A stretch of 64,000 bases of DNA from UBA5239 sp040391785 (GCA_040391785.1 JBEBXH010000021.1:6796-70795); one strand, 5' to 3'. Shown: positions 1 through 9,330, counted from the first letter of the stretch. Made by a program: numbers and translations. Notes: generated by a model from the letters alone, not told the origin.

Positions 1-1029
1 GTTTTCCTGTTCGAACTGAGCGCCGGAATAGCCCAGCGCGGCAGCCACGCGGCCCCAGTTCGGGTCGCCGCCGAACCAGGCGGTTTTGCAGAGCATGGAG
101 TTGGCGACGGCGCGGGCGGCTTTTTCCGCGTCCTCGCGGTTACGGGCGCCGTGAATGTCCACAGTCACCAGCTTGGTGGCTCCTTCGCCGTCGCGAACCA
201 TGGCCAGCGCCAGGTGTTTCATCAGCATGCCGAGGGCATCGCTGAAAAGTGCGGCTTCCGGGGAGCCCTTGACGATTTCCACGCCGGACTTGCCGTTGGC
301 CATGAGGATACAGGTGTCGTTGGTGCTCATATCGTTGTCGATGGTGATGCGGTTGAAGGAACCGTCCACGCCGTTTTCCAGCAGGCCGGCCAGCAATGCG
401 TTGTCCATCTTCGCGTCAGTAGTGATGTAGCAAAGCATGGTGGCGTGCGGCAGCACCATTTTCGGAGAGATCATCCCGGCGCCCTTGGTCATGCCGCCTA
501 TGGAGATTTTCTTGCCGCTGATTTCAAACGTCACCGCCGCGCTTTTCGGCACGGTGTCGGTGGTCATAATCGCGCGTGCGGCTTCCTGTCCGCCGTCGCT
601 GCGCAGGGCTTTGGCCGCCAGCGCCACGCCGTTCAGGATCTTTTCCATGTTCAGATTGACGCCGATCCGGCCGGTGGATGAAACCATGACGGCTTCCGGG
701 GCGATGTTCAGCGCCGCCGCCACGGCTTCAGTGGTTTTCTGGGCGTTTTCCAGGCCGGGCTTGCCGGTACAGGCGTTGGCGTTGCCGCTGTTCACGATCA
801 CGGCCTGCATGACTTTGCTTTCCAGCACGCGCTTGCGGCAGAGCTGGACGGGAGCCGCCGCGAAAATGCAGCTGGTAAAGGCTCCGGCGAAATTGGCCGG
901 AACTTCGGAATAGAGCATGGCCATATCGGCCTTGCCGCTGGCTTTGAGCCCGGCGGTGACCCCGCAGGCTTTGAATCCGGCAGGGGTTGTGACGCTGCCG
1001 TTTTCCACAAATTCGATTTTATTATTCAT
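1..1029 (-). CDS. argJ: Bifunctional glutamate N-acetyltransferase / amino-acid acetyltransferase ArgJ (3' end cut by window)
   Basis: ArgJ transfers the acetyl group of N-acetylornithine to glutamate and can also make N-acetylglutamate, which closes the cyclic arginine pathway in the cytoplasm. The 343 visible codons begin with MNNKIEFVENGSVTTPAGF and contain the family motifs NSGNANACTG (about residues 80-89) and KGAGMISPKM followed by HATML. The precursor is cleaved between Ala196 and Thr197, making Thr197 the catalytic nucleophile; these residues are present. The last visible part, WFGGDPNWGR, is also typical. Family members are about 390-410 residues, so roughly 50-60 C-terminal residues lie beyond base 1. 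The ATG overlaps the last 8 bases of queF, so the two are probably translated together. Identification is firm; bifunctionality is assumed from the family. Confidence 0.95.
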   Translation of the reverse strand, partial: MNNKIEFVENGSVTTPAGFKACGVTAGLKASGKADMAMLYSEVPANFAGAFTSCIFAAAPVQLCRKRVLESKVMQAVIVNSGNANACTGKPGLENAQKTTEAVAAALNIAPEAVMVSSTGRIGVNLNMEKILNGVALAAKALRSDGGQEAARAIMTTDTVPKSAAVTFEISGKKISIGGMTKGAGMISPKMVLPHATMLCYITTDAKMDNALLAGLLENGVDGSFNRITIDNDMSTNDTCILMANGKSGVEIVKGSPEAALFSDALGMLMKHLALAMVRDGEGATKLVTVDIHGARNREDAEKAARAVANSMLCKTAWFGGDPNWGRVAAALGYSGAQFEQEN

Positions 1030-1468
1030 CAATCTTATCTCCATAAGTTGCTTTTACATGAATGGCGATGCCGCCGCGGGGCCTGAATTTGCCGACCACT
1101 TCCGCGCGGCGCGGCTTGCAGGCCGTCAGTACCGCGTCGAGAATCGTATTCACCACTTCCTCGTGAAACGAATTATGATTGCGGAACGAGTATAAGTACA
1201 GTTTGAGCGATTTGCTCTCCACGCACTTTTTGTCCGGCACATATCGCAAGGTGATTTCGCCGAAGTCGGGCTGTCCGGTCACCGGGCACAGCGAAGTGAA
1301 TTCGGGGCAATCGAAGGTAATGACGTAATCACGGCCGGCATAAAGGTTGTCAAAAGTCTCGAGTTTCGCTGTTTCCGGGCTCTCCGCATAGCTGGTATGC
1401 GAGGCTTTCAGCAGCGTAAGCGCTGAGAAACGCTGATTTTTGTCACTTTTTATCGTTTTTTTTGTCAT
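1022..1468 (-). CDS. queF: NADPH-dependent 7-cyano-7-deazaguanine (preQ0) reductase QueF, short type I form
   Basis: QueF reduces the nitrile of preQ0 to the amine preQ1 in queuosine tRNA modification. The 148-residue protein has the signature FTSLCPVTGQPDFG, with the nucleophilic Cys at residue 61 and the catalytic Asp at 68, followed by VESKSLKLYLYSFRNH and HEEVVN. Its length fits the single-domain (FolE-like, type I) class. The frame stays open 33 codons upstream, but the ATG at 1468 is preferred: an AAGGAAA ribosome site precedes it by about 8 bases and homology starts just after it. No preQ1 riboswitch aptamer was recognised upstream. It is the first gene of an overlapping queF-argJ pair, two unrelated pathways that look co-transcribed. 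Confidence 0.95.
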   Translation of the reverse strand: MTKKTIKSDKNQRFSALTLLKASHTSYAESPETAKLETFDNLYAGRDYVITFDCPEFTSLCPVTGQPDFGEITLRYVPDKKCVESKSLKLYLYSFRNHNSFHEEVVNTILDAVLTACKPRRAEVVGKFRPRGGIAIHVKATYGDKIDE

Positions 1469-1546
1469 CCGGGGCTTTCCTTGTGTTGAATTTATCGCAA
1501 ATCCATATAATTTATCATTTGAAATGAAAAATGTAAGAGAAAGTTC

Positions 1547-1575
1547 TTGAAATTTTCCAATAAACAAAGTATATT
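1547..1575 (+). promoter_or_regulatory. Candidate sigma-70 promoter of the TIGR04073-type gene
   Basis: TTGAAA at 1547-1552 and TATATT at 1570-1575 are separated by 17 bases, and the ATG lies about 50 bases further on. The divergent queF gene starts at 1468, so the AT-rich stretch 1469-1629 must hold both promoters; I could not pick a clear queF promoter. Confidence 0.5.
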
Positions 1576-1629
1576 CACGTTATTAATATAAACCAAAGTT
1601 TAAATCGAATACAAAAAAAGGGCGGTTTA

Positions 1630-2064
1630 ATGAAATATTCTAAGTTATTTCTGGTAGGGGCAATCCTGTGTGCATTCATGGCAGTAAACGCGGCGTCGAT
1701 GTCGTCGGTGAACTCGGAAGACTTTTCGAGTAATCCGTTGGTGAAGCTGGGGCGCGGAGTTGCCAACGTGGCTTTCGGGCCGCTGGAAATATTGATCCGT
1801 CCTTATGATGTCAATCACCAGCAGGGCGGAATCGCCGCTTTGACTTATGGTGTATTCAGCGGTATTTTTCACGTCATCGCCCGCGAAGTGATCGGCGTGG
1901 TCGAAATCGTCACCTTCCTTATTCCGCTGCCGGGCTGCTCCGACGATCCCTTTGACACGACCTCGTGGGGATACGGACCGATTCTCTATCCGGAGTGGGT
2001 TATCGACACGGAGCACAACGCGTTTAACGTGTTCTATCCGAAAGATGCCATCGTCGCTCCGTAA
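1630..2064 (+). CDS. Exosortase system-associated protein, TIGR04073 type
   Basis: This 144-residue exported protein has a clear Sec signal peptide (MKYSKLFLVGAILCAFMAVNA). The body matches the TIGR04073 pattern as I know it: KLGRGVANVAFGPLEI near residue 40, a Gly/Ala-rich amphipathic middle (GGIAALTYGVFSGIFHVIAR), then VVEIVTFLIPLP and a C-terminal PILYPEWV segment. The family was named for its co-occurrence with exosortase/PEP-CTERM sorting systems in Verrucomicrobia, Lentisphaerae and some proteobacteria; no molecular function is established. No exosortase or PEP-CTERM tail is visible in this window. The gene is monocistronic, with its own promoter and a good terminator. Confidence 0.75.
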   Translation: MKYSKLFLVGAILCAFMAVNAASMSSVNSEDFSSNPLVKLGRGVANVAFGPLEILIRPYDVNHQQGGIAALTYGVFSGIFHVIAREVIGVVEIVTFLIPLPGCSDDPFDTTSWGYGPILYPEWVIDTEHNAFNVFYPKDAIVAP

Positions 2065-2087
2065 TGCCGGAGTGTCGCAATTTTCTG

Positions 2088-2112
2088 CCCGCCTCAACCG
2101 GCGGGTTTTTTT
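2088..2112 (+). terminator. Rho-independent terminator after the TIGR04073-type gene
   Basis: A 6-bp GC stem (CCCGCC at 2088-2093, GGCGGG at 2100-2105) with a 6-base loop is followed by seven T residues. It separates the TIGR04073-type gene from ychF. Confidence 0.8.
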
Positions 2113-2146
2113 ATTTAATGAAATGACAGACTGGAGTTAGTGATTT

Positions 2147-3247
2147 ATGAGTTTTTCCTGCGGATTCGTTGGTTTGCCGAATGTCGGTAAGTCCACCCTT
2201 TTCAATGCTTTATGCAAAGGCGGCGCGGCTGCCGCCAATTTCCCATTCTGCACCATCGAGCCGAATACCGGCATCGTCCCGGTGCCTGACCCGCGGCTGG
2301 ATGTGCTGTCCAAACTGGAACACTCCGGACGCATCGTCCCGGCCACCCTTAAATTCATCGATATCGCCGGTCTGGTCAAAGGCGCCAGCGAGGGCCAGGG
2401 CCTCGGCAACCAGTTCCTCGGCCATATCCGCAACGTCGATGCCATCGCCCACGTGGTCCGGCTCTTTGACGACGGCGATGTGGTCCATGTACAGGGCGAC
2501 GTGGACCCCGTCCGCGACCTCGAAATCATCATCACCGAGCTGATGCTGGCCGACCTCGACATGCTCGAGCGCCGCCTCGACCGCTCCAAAAAGCAGATGC
2601 GCAGCGGCGATCCCGAGCTGAAAGCCGAGTTCGACCTCGCCACGAAGTTGATCGCCGACCTCAGCGACGGCCGCCTCCCCGCTTACAATCACGATGATCC
2701 GCGCGAATGCGAAATCGTCAAAACGCTCGGCCTGATTTGTACCATGCCCGCTTTCGTCTGCGCCAATGTCGACGAAAAGACCTTGAAGACCTGGGGCCAG
2801 GAACCGAAGTCCAAGAGCCTGATTGAATACGCCGCCTCGCACAATCTGGAAGTCGTTCCGGTTTGCGCCAAGCTCGAAGAAGAGATCGGCCAGCTCGACG
2901 AAGAAGAAGCAAAAATGTTCCTCGAGGACCTCGGCCTGACTGAGACCGGCCTCTCCAAAGTCATCCGTACCGGCTACACGCTGCTCAAATACGTGACCTT
3001 TTTCACCGCGGGCGAAATGGAATCCCGCGCGTGGACCGTTACCGCCGGCACCCCTGCCCCGCAGGCCGCGGGCAAGATTCACACCGACCTGATGCGTGGT
3101 TTCATCCGCATGGAAGTCATCACCTACAACGACATGGTCGAGTTCGGCGGTTGGAGCAAGGCGCAGGCCGCCGGCAAGCTCCGGATCGAAGGCAAGGAAT
3201 ATGAAGTTAAGGACGGCGACGTCATCCACGTACGCTTCTCTGTTTAG
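2147..3247 (+). CDS. ychF: Redox-regulated ATPase/GTPase YchF (Obg-HflX class)
   Basis: YchF is a universal ribosome-associated P-loop NTPase that prefers ATP and has been linked to translation fidelity and oxidative-stress control. The 366-residue product is the usual length. It opens with the G1 motif in GFVGLPNVGKSTLFNAL, followed by FPFCTIEPNTG (switch I), DIAGLVKGAS (G3) and an atypical G4 near VCANVDEK in place of NKxD, which is the family hallmark behind its relaxed nucleotide choice. The end, from about residue 280, is the TGS domain (TAGTPAPQAAGKIHTDLMRGFIRMEV). A murJ gene follows 24 bases downstream. Confidence 0.96.
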   Translation: MSFSCGFVGLPNVGKSTLFNALCKGGAAAANFPFCTIEPNTGIVPVPDPRLDVLSKLEHSGRIVPATLKFIDIAGLVKGASEGQGLGNQFLGHIRNVDAIAHVVRLFDDGDVVHVQGDVDPVRDLEIIITELMLADLDMLERRLDRSKKQMRSGDPELKAEFDLATKLIADLSDGRLPAYNHDDPRECEIVKTLGLICTMPAFVCANVDEKTLKTWGQEPKSKSLIEYAASHNLEVVPVCAKLEEEIGQLDEEEAKMFLEDLGLTETGLSKVIRTGYTLLKYVTFFTAGEMESRAWTVTAGTPAPQAAGKIHTDLMRGFIRMEVITYNDMVEFGGWSKAQAAGKLRIEGKEYEVKDGDVIHVRFSV

Positions 3248-3271
3248 TGGATAGTTGACAGTTGAAAGAAC

Positions 3272-4846
3272 ATGAGTGAACAGCAACAGCACCGCAGCAT
3301 TCTGAAGAGCTCGATGGGAGTGGTGATCGCCAACCTCCTGAGCCGGATTCTCGGTTTTTTCCGGATCATTCTGGAAGCCAACGTGCTGGGGGGCGGCGTG
3401 TACAAAGCCGCCTGGGTGCTCGCGTTCACCATCGCCAATATTTTCCGCCGCATCCTCGGCGAAGGCGCGCTGGCGCAGGCGCTGGTGCCGATGATGTCTT
3501 CCACCTTGGAGAAATCCGGCCCGGAAGAGTCCCGCAAACAGTTGAACGCCATCTTTTTCTGGCTGAGCCTGCTGCTGGCGGCGATCTCGGTCGTTACGGC
3601 GTTGATCTCAATTGCGGCGGGCCACTTCGTCAGCAGTGAACACGCCATTCTCGCCTGCCGGCTGATTCCGCTGCTCTCGCCGTACATTTTTCTGATGTGC
3701 CTGGTGGGGATTTTCGGCTCGATCCTGAATACCTTCCGGGTATATTTCCTGCCGGCGCTGGGGGCACTGTTTCTGAATATCTTCATGATCGCCGTCATGC
3801 TGATCGTGCCCTACGTGACCGGCGACGGCGTAACGGTGCTGAAATGGTTTTCGTACGCGGTACTGATCTCCGGCGTCGTGGAATTCGGCATGATGCTCGC
3901 GCTGATGAAATGGAAAAAAATCCTGCCCGATTTCCAGTGGCGGGACATCCGCAACTACCCGGTGATCAAAGAACTGTGGCGGCTCGCCCTGCCCGGCGTC
4001 ATTGGTGCTTCCGCGTATCAGGTCAGTGTGGTGGTAGACCGTTTCCTGGCGTCGTACCTCGGTGCGCAGGCGGTTTCGGCGCTTGAGTACAGCGAACGGC
4101 TGGTGTACTTCCCGGTCGGGGTGTTCGCCGTTTCCGTGAGCGGAGTGCTGCTGACCGAAATGTCGCGGGCGGTAGGGCGCGGCGACATGGATGGCATGCT
4201 GGCGCAGCTGCGACTGGGGTTGCGGCACATCTATTTTCTGTCGATCCCGACGGCGGCTTTCATGATTATTTTCCGTACCGAAATTCTGGAGCGGTTGCTG
4301 CTGCACGGGCGTTTCACCGCCAGTGACTTAAATGAAACCGCCTACGCCATGTTCTTCTACTCGTTCGGCATTCCGCTGTTCTGCTCGTTCAAAATCATCG
4401 TCAACACCTTTTATTCGCGTAAAGACATGAAAACTCCGGTCATGGTCAGCCTCTGTGTGATTGCCCTGAACATCATCTTGAACTTGATTCTGATGCAATA
4501 CATGCGTCAGGGGGGGATCGCACTGGCAACCGTGATCTCGTCATTTGCCAATAACTTCGTCCTGCTGCTGATCCTGCGCCGCAAGCTCGGCCATTCGCTG
4601 CAGATGAAGTCGGTCTATGTCAGCATGATCCGGATCACGCTCGTTGCCGTGGCGGCGGCGGTAGGCGGGCATCTGCTGTATCCGTTCATGACCCGTTTCA
4701 CGATTCTCGGCGGAATTCTGCCGCTGATCGGCGCGATTATTCTTTTCGGCGTTTTCTATCTGGGGCTGGCGTTTGCCTGCCGCTGCACGGAACTGACCGA
4801 ATTGCTGGGAACCGTTTCGAGGAGATTCCATAAATCCAAACCGTGA
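3272..4846 (+). CDS. murJ: Lipid II flippase MurJ (MviN)
   Basis: MurJ moves lipid-linked peptidoglycan precursor across the inner membrane. The 524-residue protein is almost wholly hydrophobic, with about 14 predicted membrane spans, and begins with the conserved stretch SSMGVVIANLLSRILGFFR (about residues 14-32), whose arginine-containing segment lines the central cavity in studied MurJ proteins. SALEYSERLVYFPVGVFAVS in the middle is also a strong family match (usual LxYAxRLxxxPxGlxGVal). The gene implies a conventional peptidoglycan pathway, worth noting because peptidoglycan in some PVC bacteria was long disputed. It overlaps no neighbour, but only 8 bases separate its stop from the next start at 4855. 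Confidence 0.95.
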   Translation: MSEQQQHRSILKSSMGVVIANLLSRILGFFRIILEANVLGGGVYKAAWVLAFTIANIFRRILGEGALAQALVPMMSSTLEKSGPEESRKQLNAIFFWLSLLLAAISVVTALISIAAGHFVSSEHAILACRLIPLLSPYIFLMCLVGIFGSILNTFRVYFLPALGALFLNIFMIAVMLIVPYVTGDGVTVLKWFSYAVLISGVVEFGMMLALMKWKKILPDFQWRDIRNYPVIKELWRLALPGVIGASAYQVSVVVDRFLASYLGAQAVSALEYSERLVYFPVGVFAVSVSGVLLTEMSRAVGRGDMDGMLAQLRLGLRHIYFLSIPTAAFMIIFRTEILERLLLHGRFTASDLNETAYAMFFYSFGIPLFCSFKIIVNTFYSRKDMKTPVMVSLCVIALNIILNLILMQYMRQGGIALATVISSFANNFVLLLILRRKLGHSLQMKSVYVSMIRITLVAVAAAVGGHLLYPFMTRFTILGGILPLIGAIILFGVFYLGLAFACRCTELTELLGTVSRRFHKSKP

Positions 4847-4854
4847 GGTTTATT

Positions 4855-6258
4855 ATGTTGAAGCCGACTCTGTGTTTGCTGATGATGCTTGCCGCAACGT
4901 TGCAGGCTGCGGATCCTTATGTTAAGCCGAATCCGATACGAATCGTATCGAAGCCCGATCAACCCCTACGCTTCATATGGCAGAAATCTCATCTTGAAGC
5001 TTCCGACTCCGTGCTGGTGCGCCGCCTTTATCTCGGGCTGGCCGGGCGGCTGCCGACCGCCGACGAAGCCCGCGCCTATGTGAATTCTACCGAGCCGAAC
5101 AAATACGAAAACTTGGTCGATCAACTCCTGAACAGCGACGGCTTCGCCGATTACTGGACGCTGCACTGGTGCGACACGTTGCGGATCAAGTCAGAGTTTC
5201 CGATCAACCTCTGGCCAAATGCCGTTTACGGTTACCAGCGGCGAATCCGCGCGTTCCTGAAGAATAACGAATCGTACGACCGCTTCGCCCGGGCACTTTT
5301 GACCTCGTCCGGCAGCAATTTCCGCACCCCCGAAGTGAATTTCTACCGGGCCATGGCGGACCGCTCGCCGGCGTCGATCGCCCGGACCGTGTCCCTGACC
5401 TTCTGGAGCAATCCGCAACCGCCCGAGTTTGCGAAAACGTTTGAAGCGGTCAAGTTCAAAAGCACTAAGGAATGGAAAGAGGAAATCGTTTACTGGCAGG
5501 CGGATGGTGACGACAAGCCATGGAACACCGTCGCGGAAGCCGTCATCGCCCATCCCGATTTTGCCAGGGCAGCGGCCAACCGGGTCTGGTTCTGGTTGTT
5601 CGGCCACGCCTTGACGGAAGATCCCGATAATATCCAGTCACGTACCGTCAACCCCGAGCTGCTCGAGTATCTCGCATCCGAGTTCGTCAAAAACGGCTAC
5701 GACTTCCGCCAACTCTGCCGGAACGCCGTGACCACCGCTGCTTACCGCGCCGCCTTCCCCGATTTCCCCGTCCGGCGGCTCGACGCCGAAGTACTGGACG
5801 ACGCCATTTGCGACCTCACCGGCGCGCCCCGCCGCTACGCCAGCGTGATTCCCGAACCCTTCACTTTCCTGCCGCCGGATGCCCGGTCCATCACCATTGC
5901 CGACGGTTCGCTCAGCAGTTCCTTCCTGATTCTTTTCGGCCGCCCGGCCCGTGACTCCGGCATGCTGGCCGAGCGTAACAACGAAATCAACGCCAAACAG
6001 CGCCTCTGGCTATTCAATTCCGGCGAACTCTACCGCAATCTCAGCAAGATTCCCCGCCGCGATGAACTGAAAAAGCTCCCCTTTCCTAAAAAAGTGGATG
6101 AACTGTATTGGATGTTCTATTCCCGCCCGCCGACCGATGAGGAACGCGATACCATCGTCACCGAATTCAACCAGCTCAAAGGCACGCCAAAATGGCGTTT
6201 CCCGCAGGATTTGTGCTGGATTCTGGTTAATTCCAAAGAATTTCTTTATCAGCATTGA
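4855..6258 (+). CDS. Exported DUF1549/DUF1553 protein without the usual cytochrome domain
   Basis: The 467-residue protein has a signal peptide (MLKPTLCLLMMLAATLQAA). DUF1549 follows at about residues 45-170 (VRRLYLGLAGRLPTADEARA, YENLVDQLLNSDGFADYW). DUF1553 occupies the C-terminal half (WNTVAEAVIAHPDFARAAANRVWFWLFG is the join; RRLDAEVLDDAICDLTG, LFGRPARDSGMLAERNNEIN). Such proteins are abundant in Planctomycetes, Verrucomicrobia and Lentisphaerae and nearly always sit next to a DUF1501 gene, as here; the biochemical role is unknown. Many relatives carry an N-terminal planctomycete cytochrome c domain with CxxCH; no such motif is present. ATG 4855 is chosen over GTG 4843 because a GAGG site lies just upstream. 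Confidence 0.9.
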   Translation: MLKPTLCLLMMLAATLQAADPYVKPNPIRIVSKPDQPLRFIWQKSHLEASDSVLVRRLYLGLAGRLPTADEARAYVNSTEPNKYENLVDQLLNSDGFADYWTLHWCDTLRIKSEFPINLWPNAVYGYQRRIRAFLKNNESYDRFARALLTSSGSNFRTPEVNFYRAMADRSPASIARTVSLTFWSNPQPPEFAKTFEAVKFKSTKEWKEEIVYWQADGDDKPWNTVAEAVIAHPDFARAAANRVWFWLFGHALTEDPDNIQSRTVNPELLEYLASEFVKNGYDFRQLCRNAVTTAAYRAAFPDFPVRRLDAEVLDDAICDLTGAPRRYASVIPEPFTFLPPDARSITIADGSLSSSFLILFGRPARDSGMLAERNNEINAKQRLWLFNSGELYRNLSKIPRRDELKKLPFPKKVDELYWMFYSRPPTDEERDTIVTEFNQLKGTPKWRFPQDLCWILVNSKEFLYQH

Positions 6259-6271
6259 GGAGATTGAAAAT

Positions 6272-7594
6272 ATGAAAAGACGCGAATTCCTCAAAAACAT
6301 GGCTCTCCTCGGTACGCTGGGCGCAGTGGCCCACGTCGCCGGTCGCCCCTTTATTTCCATGGCGCAGGACTTGCTGAAGCCGCTGCCGCTCCGCCCGATG
6401 GCGAAATCAGTCATCGAAATCTGGGTATGGGGCGGCCCCTGCCAGCTCGAAACCTTTGACCCGAAACCGAATGCCTCCCGGAATTACAACGGCGGCTACA
6501 AGGCGATTCCGACCAACGTGCCCGGTATCGAGATCAGCGAATTCCTGCCGCTGCTGGCTCAGCATGCCGACAAATACTCGATCATCCGCACCATGACCCA
6601 CCCTCACCGCGGCCACGAAACCGCCACGTATCTGATGCAGACCGGGCGCGAACCCGGCGGCGGCAAGGTTTACCCCGCCATCGGCGCGGTGGTCGCCATG
6701 TTCAAGGCCAAAGACTACCAGGGCGATATTCCGCCTTATGTGATCCTGACCGTGCCGAAGGGCCGCTTCTCCGAAGTCGGTTTCCTGAGCGAACAATACA
6801 GCCCGCTGGTCACCGGCGGCAACCCGGGCGCGGCCAAATTCATTGTCGACGGCATCGTGCCGCCCGGCGGCCTCTCCAAGGAGGAAATCGCCCACCGTTT
6901 CGAACTGCTGGACAAGCTCGACAATTTCGGCCGCGGTGCGGCCGGGTTCAACGCCTTTGAGGAAGCGGGGCGCTCCGCCCGGCAGATCATCAACGGCGAC
7001 GGTGCCAAAGTATTCGACCTGGCGCTCGAAGCGCCTGAAATGCGTGATCGCTACGGGCGCAACACCTTCGGACAGTCCTGTCTGGCGGCGCGGCGTCTGG
7101 TCGAGGCCGGTGTGCCCTACGTCACCATCAACGCGCAGGGCTGGGATACCCACAAGCGCCATTTCGAAACCATGAAAACCAAGGCCGCCGAAATGGACCG
7201 CGCCACCACCGCGCTGATCACCGATCTGCACGAGCGCGGGTTGCTCGACTCCACCATCATCTGGTGGACCGGTGAATTCGGGCGCACCCCGAAGGTCGAC
7301 TGGGAGGCCCCGTGGAACGGCGGCCGCAACCATCATTCGCAGTGTTTCTCCTCGATGGTCGCCGGGGGCGGTTTCGCTGGCGGCAAAGTGGTCGGCGTCT
7401 CCGACGAAGTCGCGGGCAAGGTCGTTTCGCGCCCCGTGGCCCCGCAGGATATGCTGGGCAGTATTTACGAACTCTGCGGCATTGACCCGGATGGGCCGCT
7501 GCCGAACCCGATCGGCCTCGAAACCACCGTCCTCCCGCCCGAGTCCGCCGCCGGCCGCCTGCGGGAAATCTACAAAGCGGAGGTGAAGAAATGA
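6272..7594 (+). CDS. DUF1501 family protein with Tat-type signal
   Basis: The 440-residue product begins with a twin-arginine leader (MKRREFLKNMALLGTLGAVA), so it is probably exported folded. DUF1501 proteins belong to the alkaline phosphatase/sulfatase-like fold. Supporting motifs are WVWGGPCQLETFDPKP, MTHPHRGHETATYLMQTG, GVPYVTINAQGWDTHKRHF and the metal-site-like WWTGEFGRTPKV followed by GRNHHSQ. The frame is open upstream of 6272, but TGAGGAGATTG just before this ATG and the intact Tat motif decide the start. It lies 13 bases after the DUF1549/DUF1553 gene and overlaps the next gene by ATGA, so all three form one operon. Substrate unknown; a hydrolase of sulfated or phosphorylated polymers is only a guess. 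Confidence 0.92.
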   Translation: MKRREFLKNMALLGTLGAVAHVAGRPFISMAQDLLKPLPLRPMAKSVIEIWVWGGPCQLETFDPKPNASRNYNGGYKAIPTNVPGIEISEFLPLLAQHADKYSIIRTMTHPHRGHETATYLMQTGREPGGGKVYPAIGAVVAMFKAKDYQGDIPPYVILTVPKGRFSEVGFLSEQYSPLVTGGNPGAAKFIVDGIVPPGGLSKEEIAHRFELLDKLDNFGRGAAGFNAFEEAGRSARQIINGDGAKVFDLALEAPEMRDRYGRNTFGQSCLAARRLVEAGVPYVTINAQGWDTHKRHFETMKTKAAEMDRATTALITDLHERGLLDSTIIWWTGEFGRTPKVDWEAPWNGGRNHHSQCFSSMVAGGGFAGGKVVGVSDEVAGKVVSRPVAPQDMLGSIYELCGIDPDGPLPNPIGLETTVLPPESAAGRLREIYKAEVKK

Positions 7595-9330
7595 AACGGG
7601 TGATCTATGCAATCATGTTGCTGACCATAACGGCGGCGATGGCTGCCGACCCGCATGTCGGTTATGTTTACCCCGCCGGAGCTCAGGCCGGAACCAAGGT
7701 ACGGCTGCTGATCGGCGGGCAATTCCTGAACGGCGTCCGCCAGGGCGTCATTTCCGGCGATGGCGTGACGTTTCAAAAAATTACCCTCGTGCCGGGCTTT
7801 CCGTTTCCGGACGGCAAACAGCGGAAATTCCTGCTTGACTGGATCAAAAATATTCAGTCCGGCAATTCCGCCGCCCCGGAAAAACCGGAGGACACCACCG
7901 CATGGCGCAAAAATGCCTGGTGGGAAAAACTCGATCAGCTCGATGAGATGTCGCTACGCCTGGTTCACAAAAATCTGCTCGTCCGGCGCAATCCCCTGCA
8001 GGCTTCGCCCGCCATCAACCAGCTGATGATTGTGGATCTGGAAATCGCCGCCGATGCCGCTCCGGGCGTCCGTGAGCTCCGGCTCTGGGGCAATAACGGC
8101 ATTTCCGCGCCGAATCTGTTTTATATCGACAATATGCCGCACGTGGCCGAACCGGAGTTCACCCCGCCGGGCACACCCCAGCCCGCTCCGCCGCAGGTGG
8201 ACCAGCTGCCCGCTGTGCTCGACGGTCAGATCCTGCCGGGCGAAACGGATCTCTTCAAGGTCAAGCTCGAAAAGGGACGCCCCTACACGTTCGCCCTGAC
8301 TGGGCGCAAACTCCATCCGTTTTTCGGTGATGCCGTGCCGGGGCATTTTCAACCGGTGCTCCGACTGCTCGGTCCCGATGGCAACGAGGCGGCATTTGCC
8401 GACGACGAATATTTCAACCCGGACCCGGTGATGCGTTTCATCGCCCCCGTCGACGGTGTCTATACGCTGGAAATCCGCGATAACCTGTATCGCGGCCGTG
8501 AGGATTTCGTTTATCGCGTGACGTTGAATCCGGGTATTGTGCCGTATCAACTGGCTTATACGCCGTTCAAGGATTTGCCGCAAGCCACCGCCGGGGATCT
8601 GGATGCGGGAAAATTGAGCGTCGCCAACGGTGTGGTCCGGCGGCCGGGCGACTCTGTCACTTACCGGCTCACCGGCAAGGCCGGGCAGAAATTTTCCTGC
8701 CGGGTCGTCGCCCGCCAGTGCGGTTCGCCGCTCGACGCCATGCTGATTTTGAAGGGGCCGGACGGCAAGATGCTCATCGAGGCGGACGATTCTCCATCGG
8801 AGCTGAATATCGGTGAGATCGTGCAGCAGGTCGATCCGAATTTCGTGGTCACCCTCCCCGCCGACGGCGAATACCGCTTGATATTGAAGGACACCACCAA
8901 TGCCGGGGGACGTGATTATCGCTACTGGTTGCGGATCGGCCCACCGCAACCTGATTTCAACGTCTACGCAGTCAAATCCAAGCTGAACCTCTCGCCACAT
9001 ACCAAGGGAAAATTGAAGTTATTCATCACCCGCGAGGATGGTTTCGCGGAGAAAATCGAGCTGGTATCGGAAGACCTGATCCTGCTCGAAAATACAGTAA
9101 TTCCGGAAGATGCCGCCGAATTTGAGCTGAACTTGCGCAATCCGGAGAAGAACAACGCCAAGCCGCGCCCGGTCCGGATTTTTGCCGAGGCCACGGTCAA
9201 CGGGGTAAAAATACGCAAAGCGGTGATTCCCTGCGAGGAGTTCATTCAAGCCTTCGCCTATACCCACCTGCTGCCGGTCGGCGAGTTGTACCTCGGAACC
9301 ATTCCGCTGAGAAAGAACGCGAAGAAGTGA
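7591..9330 (+). CDS. Exported pre-peptidase C-terminal-like (PPC) protein of the DUF1501 cluster
   Basis: A signal peptide (MKRVIYAIMLLTITAAMAA) leads into DPHVGYVYPAGAQAGTKVRLLIGG, an IPT/TIG-like opening repeatedly found beside DUF1549/DUF1501 genes in PVC bacteria. Two PPC-type beta-sandwich repeats seem present: about residues 205-320 (ILPGETDLFKVKLEKGRPYTF ... GVYTLEIRDNLYRGREDFVYR) and about 345-450 (RPGDSVTYRLTGKAGQKFSC ... DGEYRLILKDTTNAGG). No catalytic motif was found. The start overlaps the DUF1501 stop (ATGA), indicating translational coupling, so the three exported proteins probably work together. It is convergent with thiE with no intergenic base. Confidence 0.8.
   Translation: MKRVIYAIMLLTITAAMAADPHVGYVYPAGAQAGTKVRLLIGGQFLNGVRQGVISGDGVTFQKITLVPGFPFPDGKQRKFLLDWIKNIQSGNSAAPEKPEDTTAWRKNAWWEKLDQLDEMSLRLVHKNLLVRRNPLQASPAINQLMIVDLEIAADAAPGVRELRLWGNNGISAPNLFYIDNMPHVAEPEFTPPGTPQPAPPQVDQLPAVLDGQILPGETDLFKVKLEKGRPYTFALTGRKLHPFFGDAVPGHFQPVLRLLGPDGNEAAFADDEYFNPDPVMRFIAPVDGVYTLEIRDNLYRGREDFVYRVTLNPGIVPYQLAYTPFKDLPQATAGDLDAGKLSVANGVVRRPGDSVTYRLTGKAGQKFSCRVVARQCGSPLDAMLILKGPDGKMLIEADDSPSELNIGEIVQQVDPNFVVTLPADGEYRLILKDTTNAGGRDYRYWLRIGPPQPDFNVYAVKSKLNLSPHTKGKLKLFITREDGFAEKIELVSEDLILLENTVIPEDAAEFELNLRNPEKNNAKPRPVRIFAEATVNGVKIRKAVIPCEEFIQAFAYTHLLPVGELYLGTIPLRKNAKK

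Noticed and set aside
1469..1629. preQ1 riboswitch upstream of queF
   Set aside because: I looked for the short pseudoknot aptamer and its A-rich tail in the leader and did not find a convincing match.
2210..3292. Minus-strand open frame of 360 codons
   Set aside because: Antisense to ychF; no homology seen.
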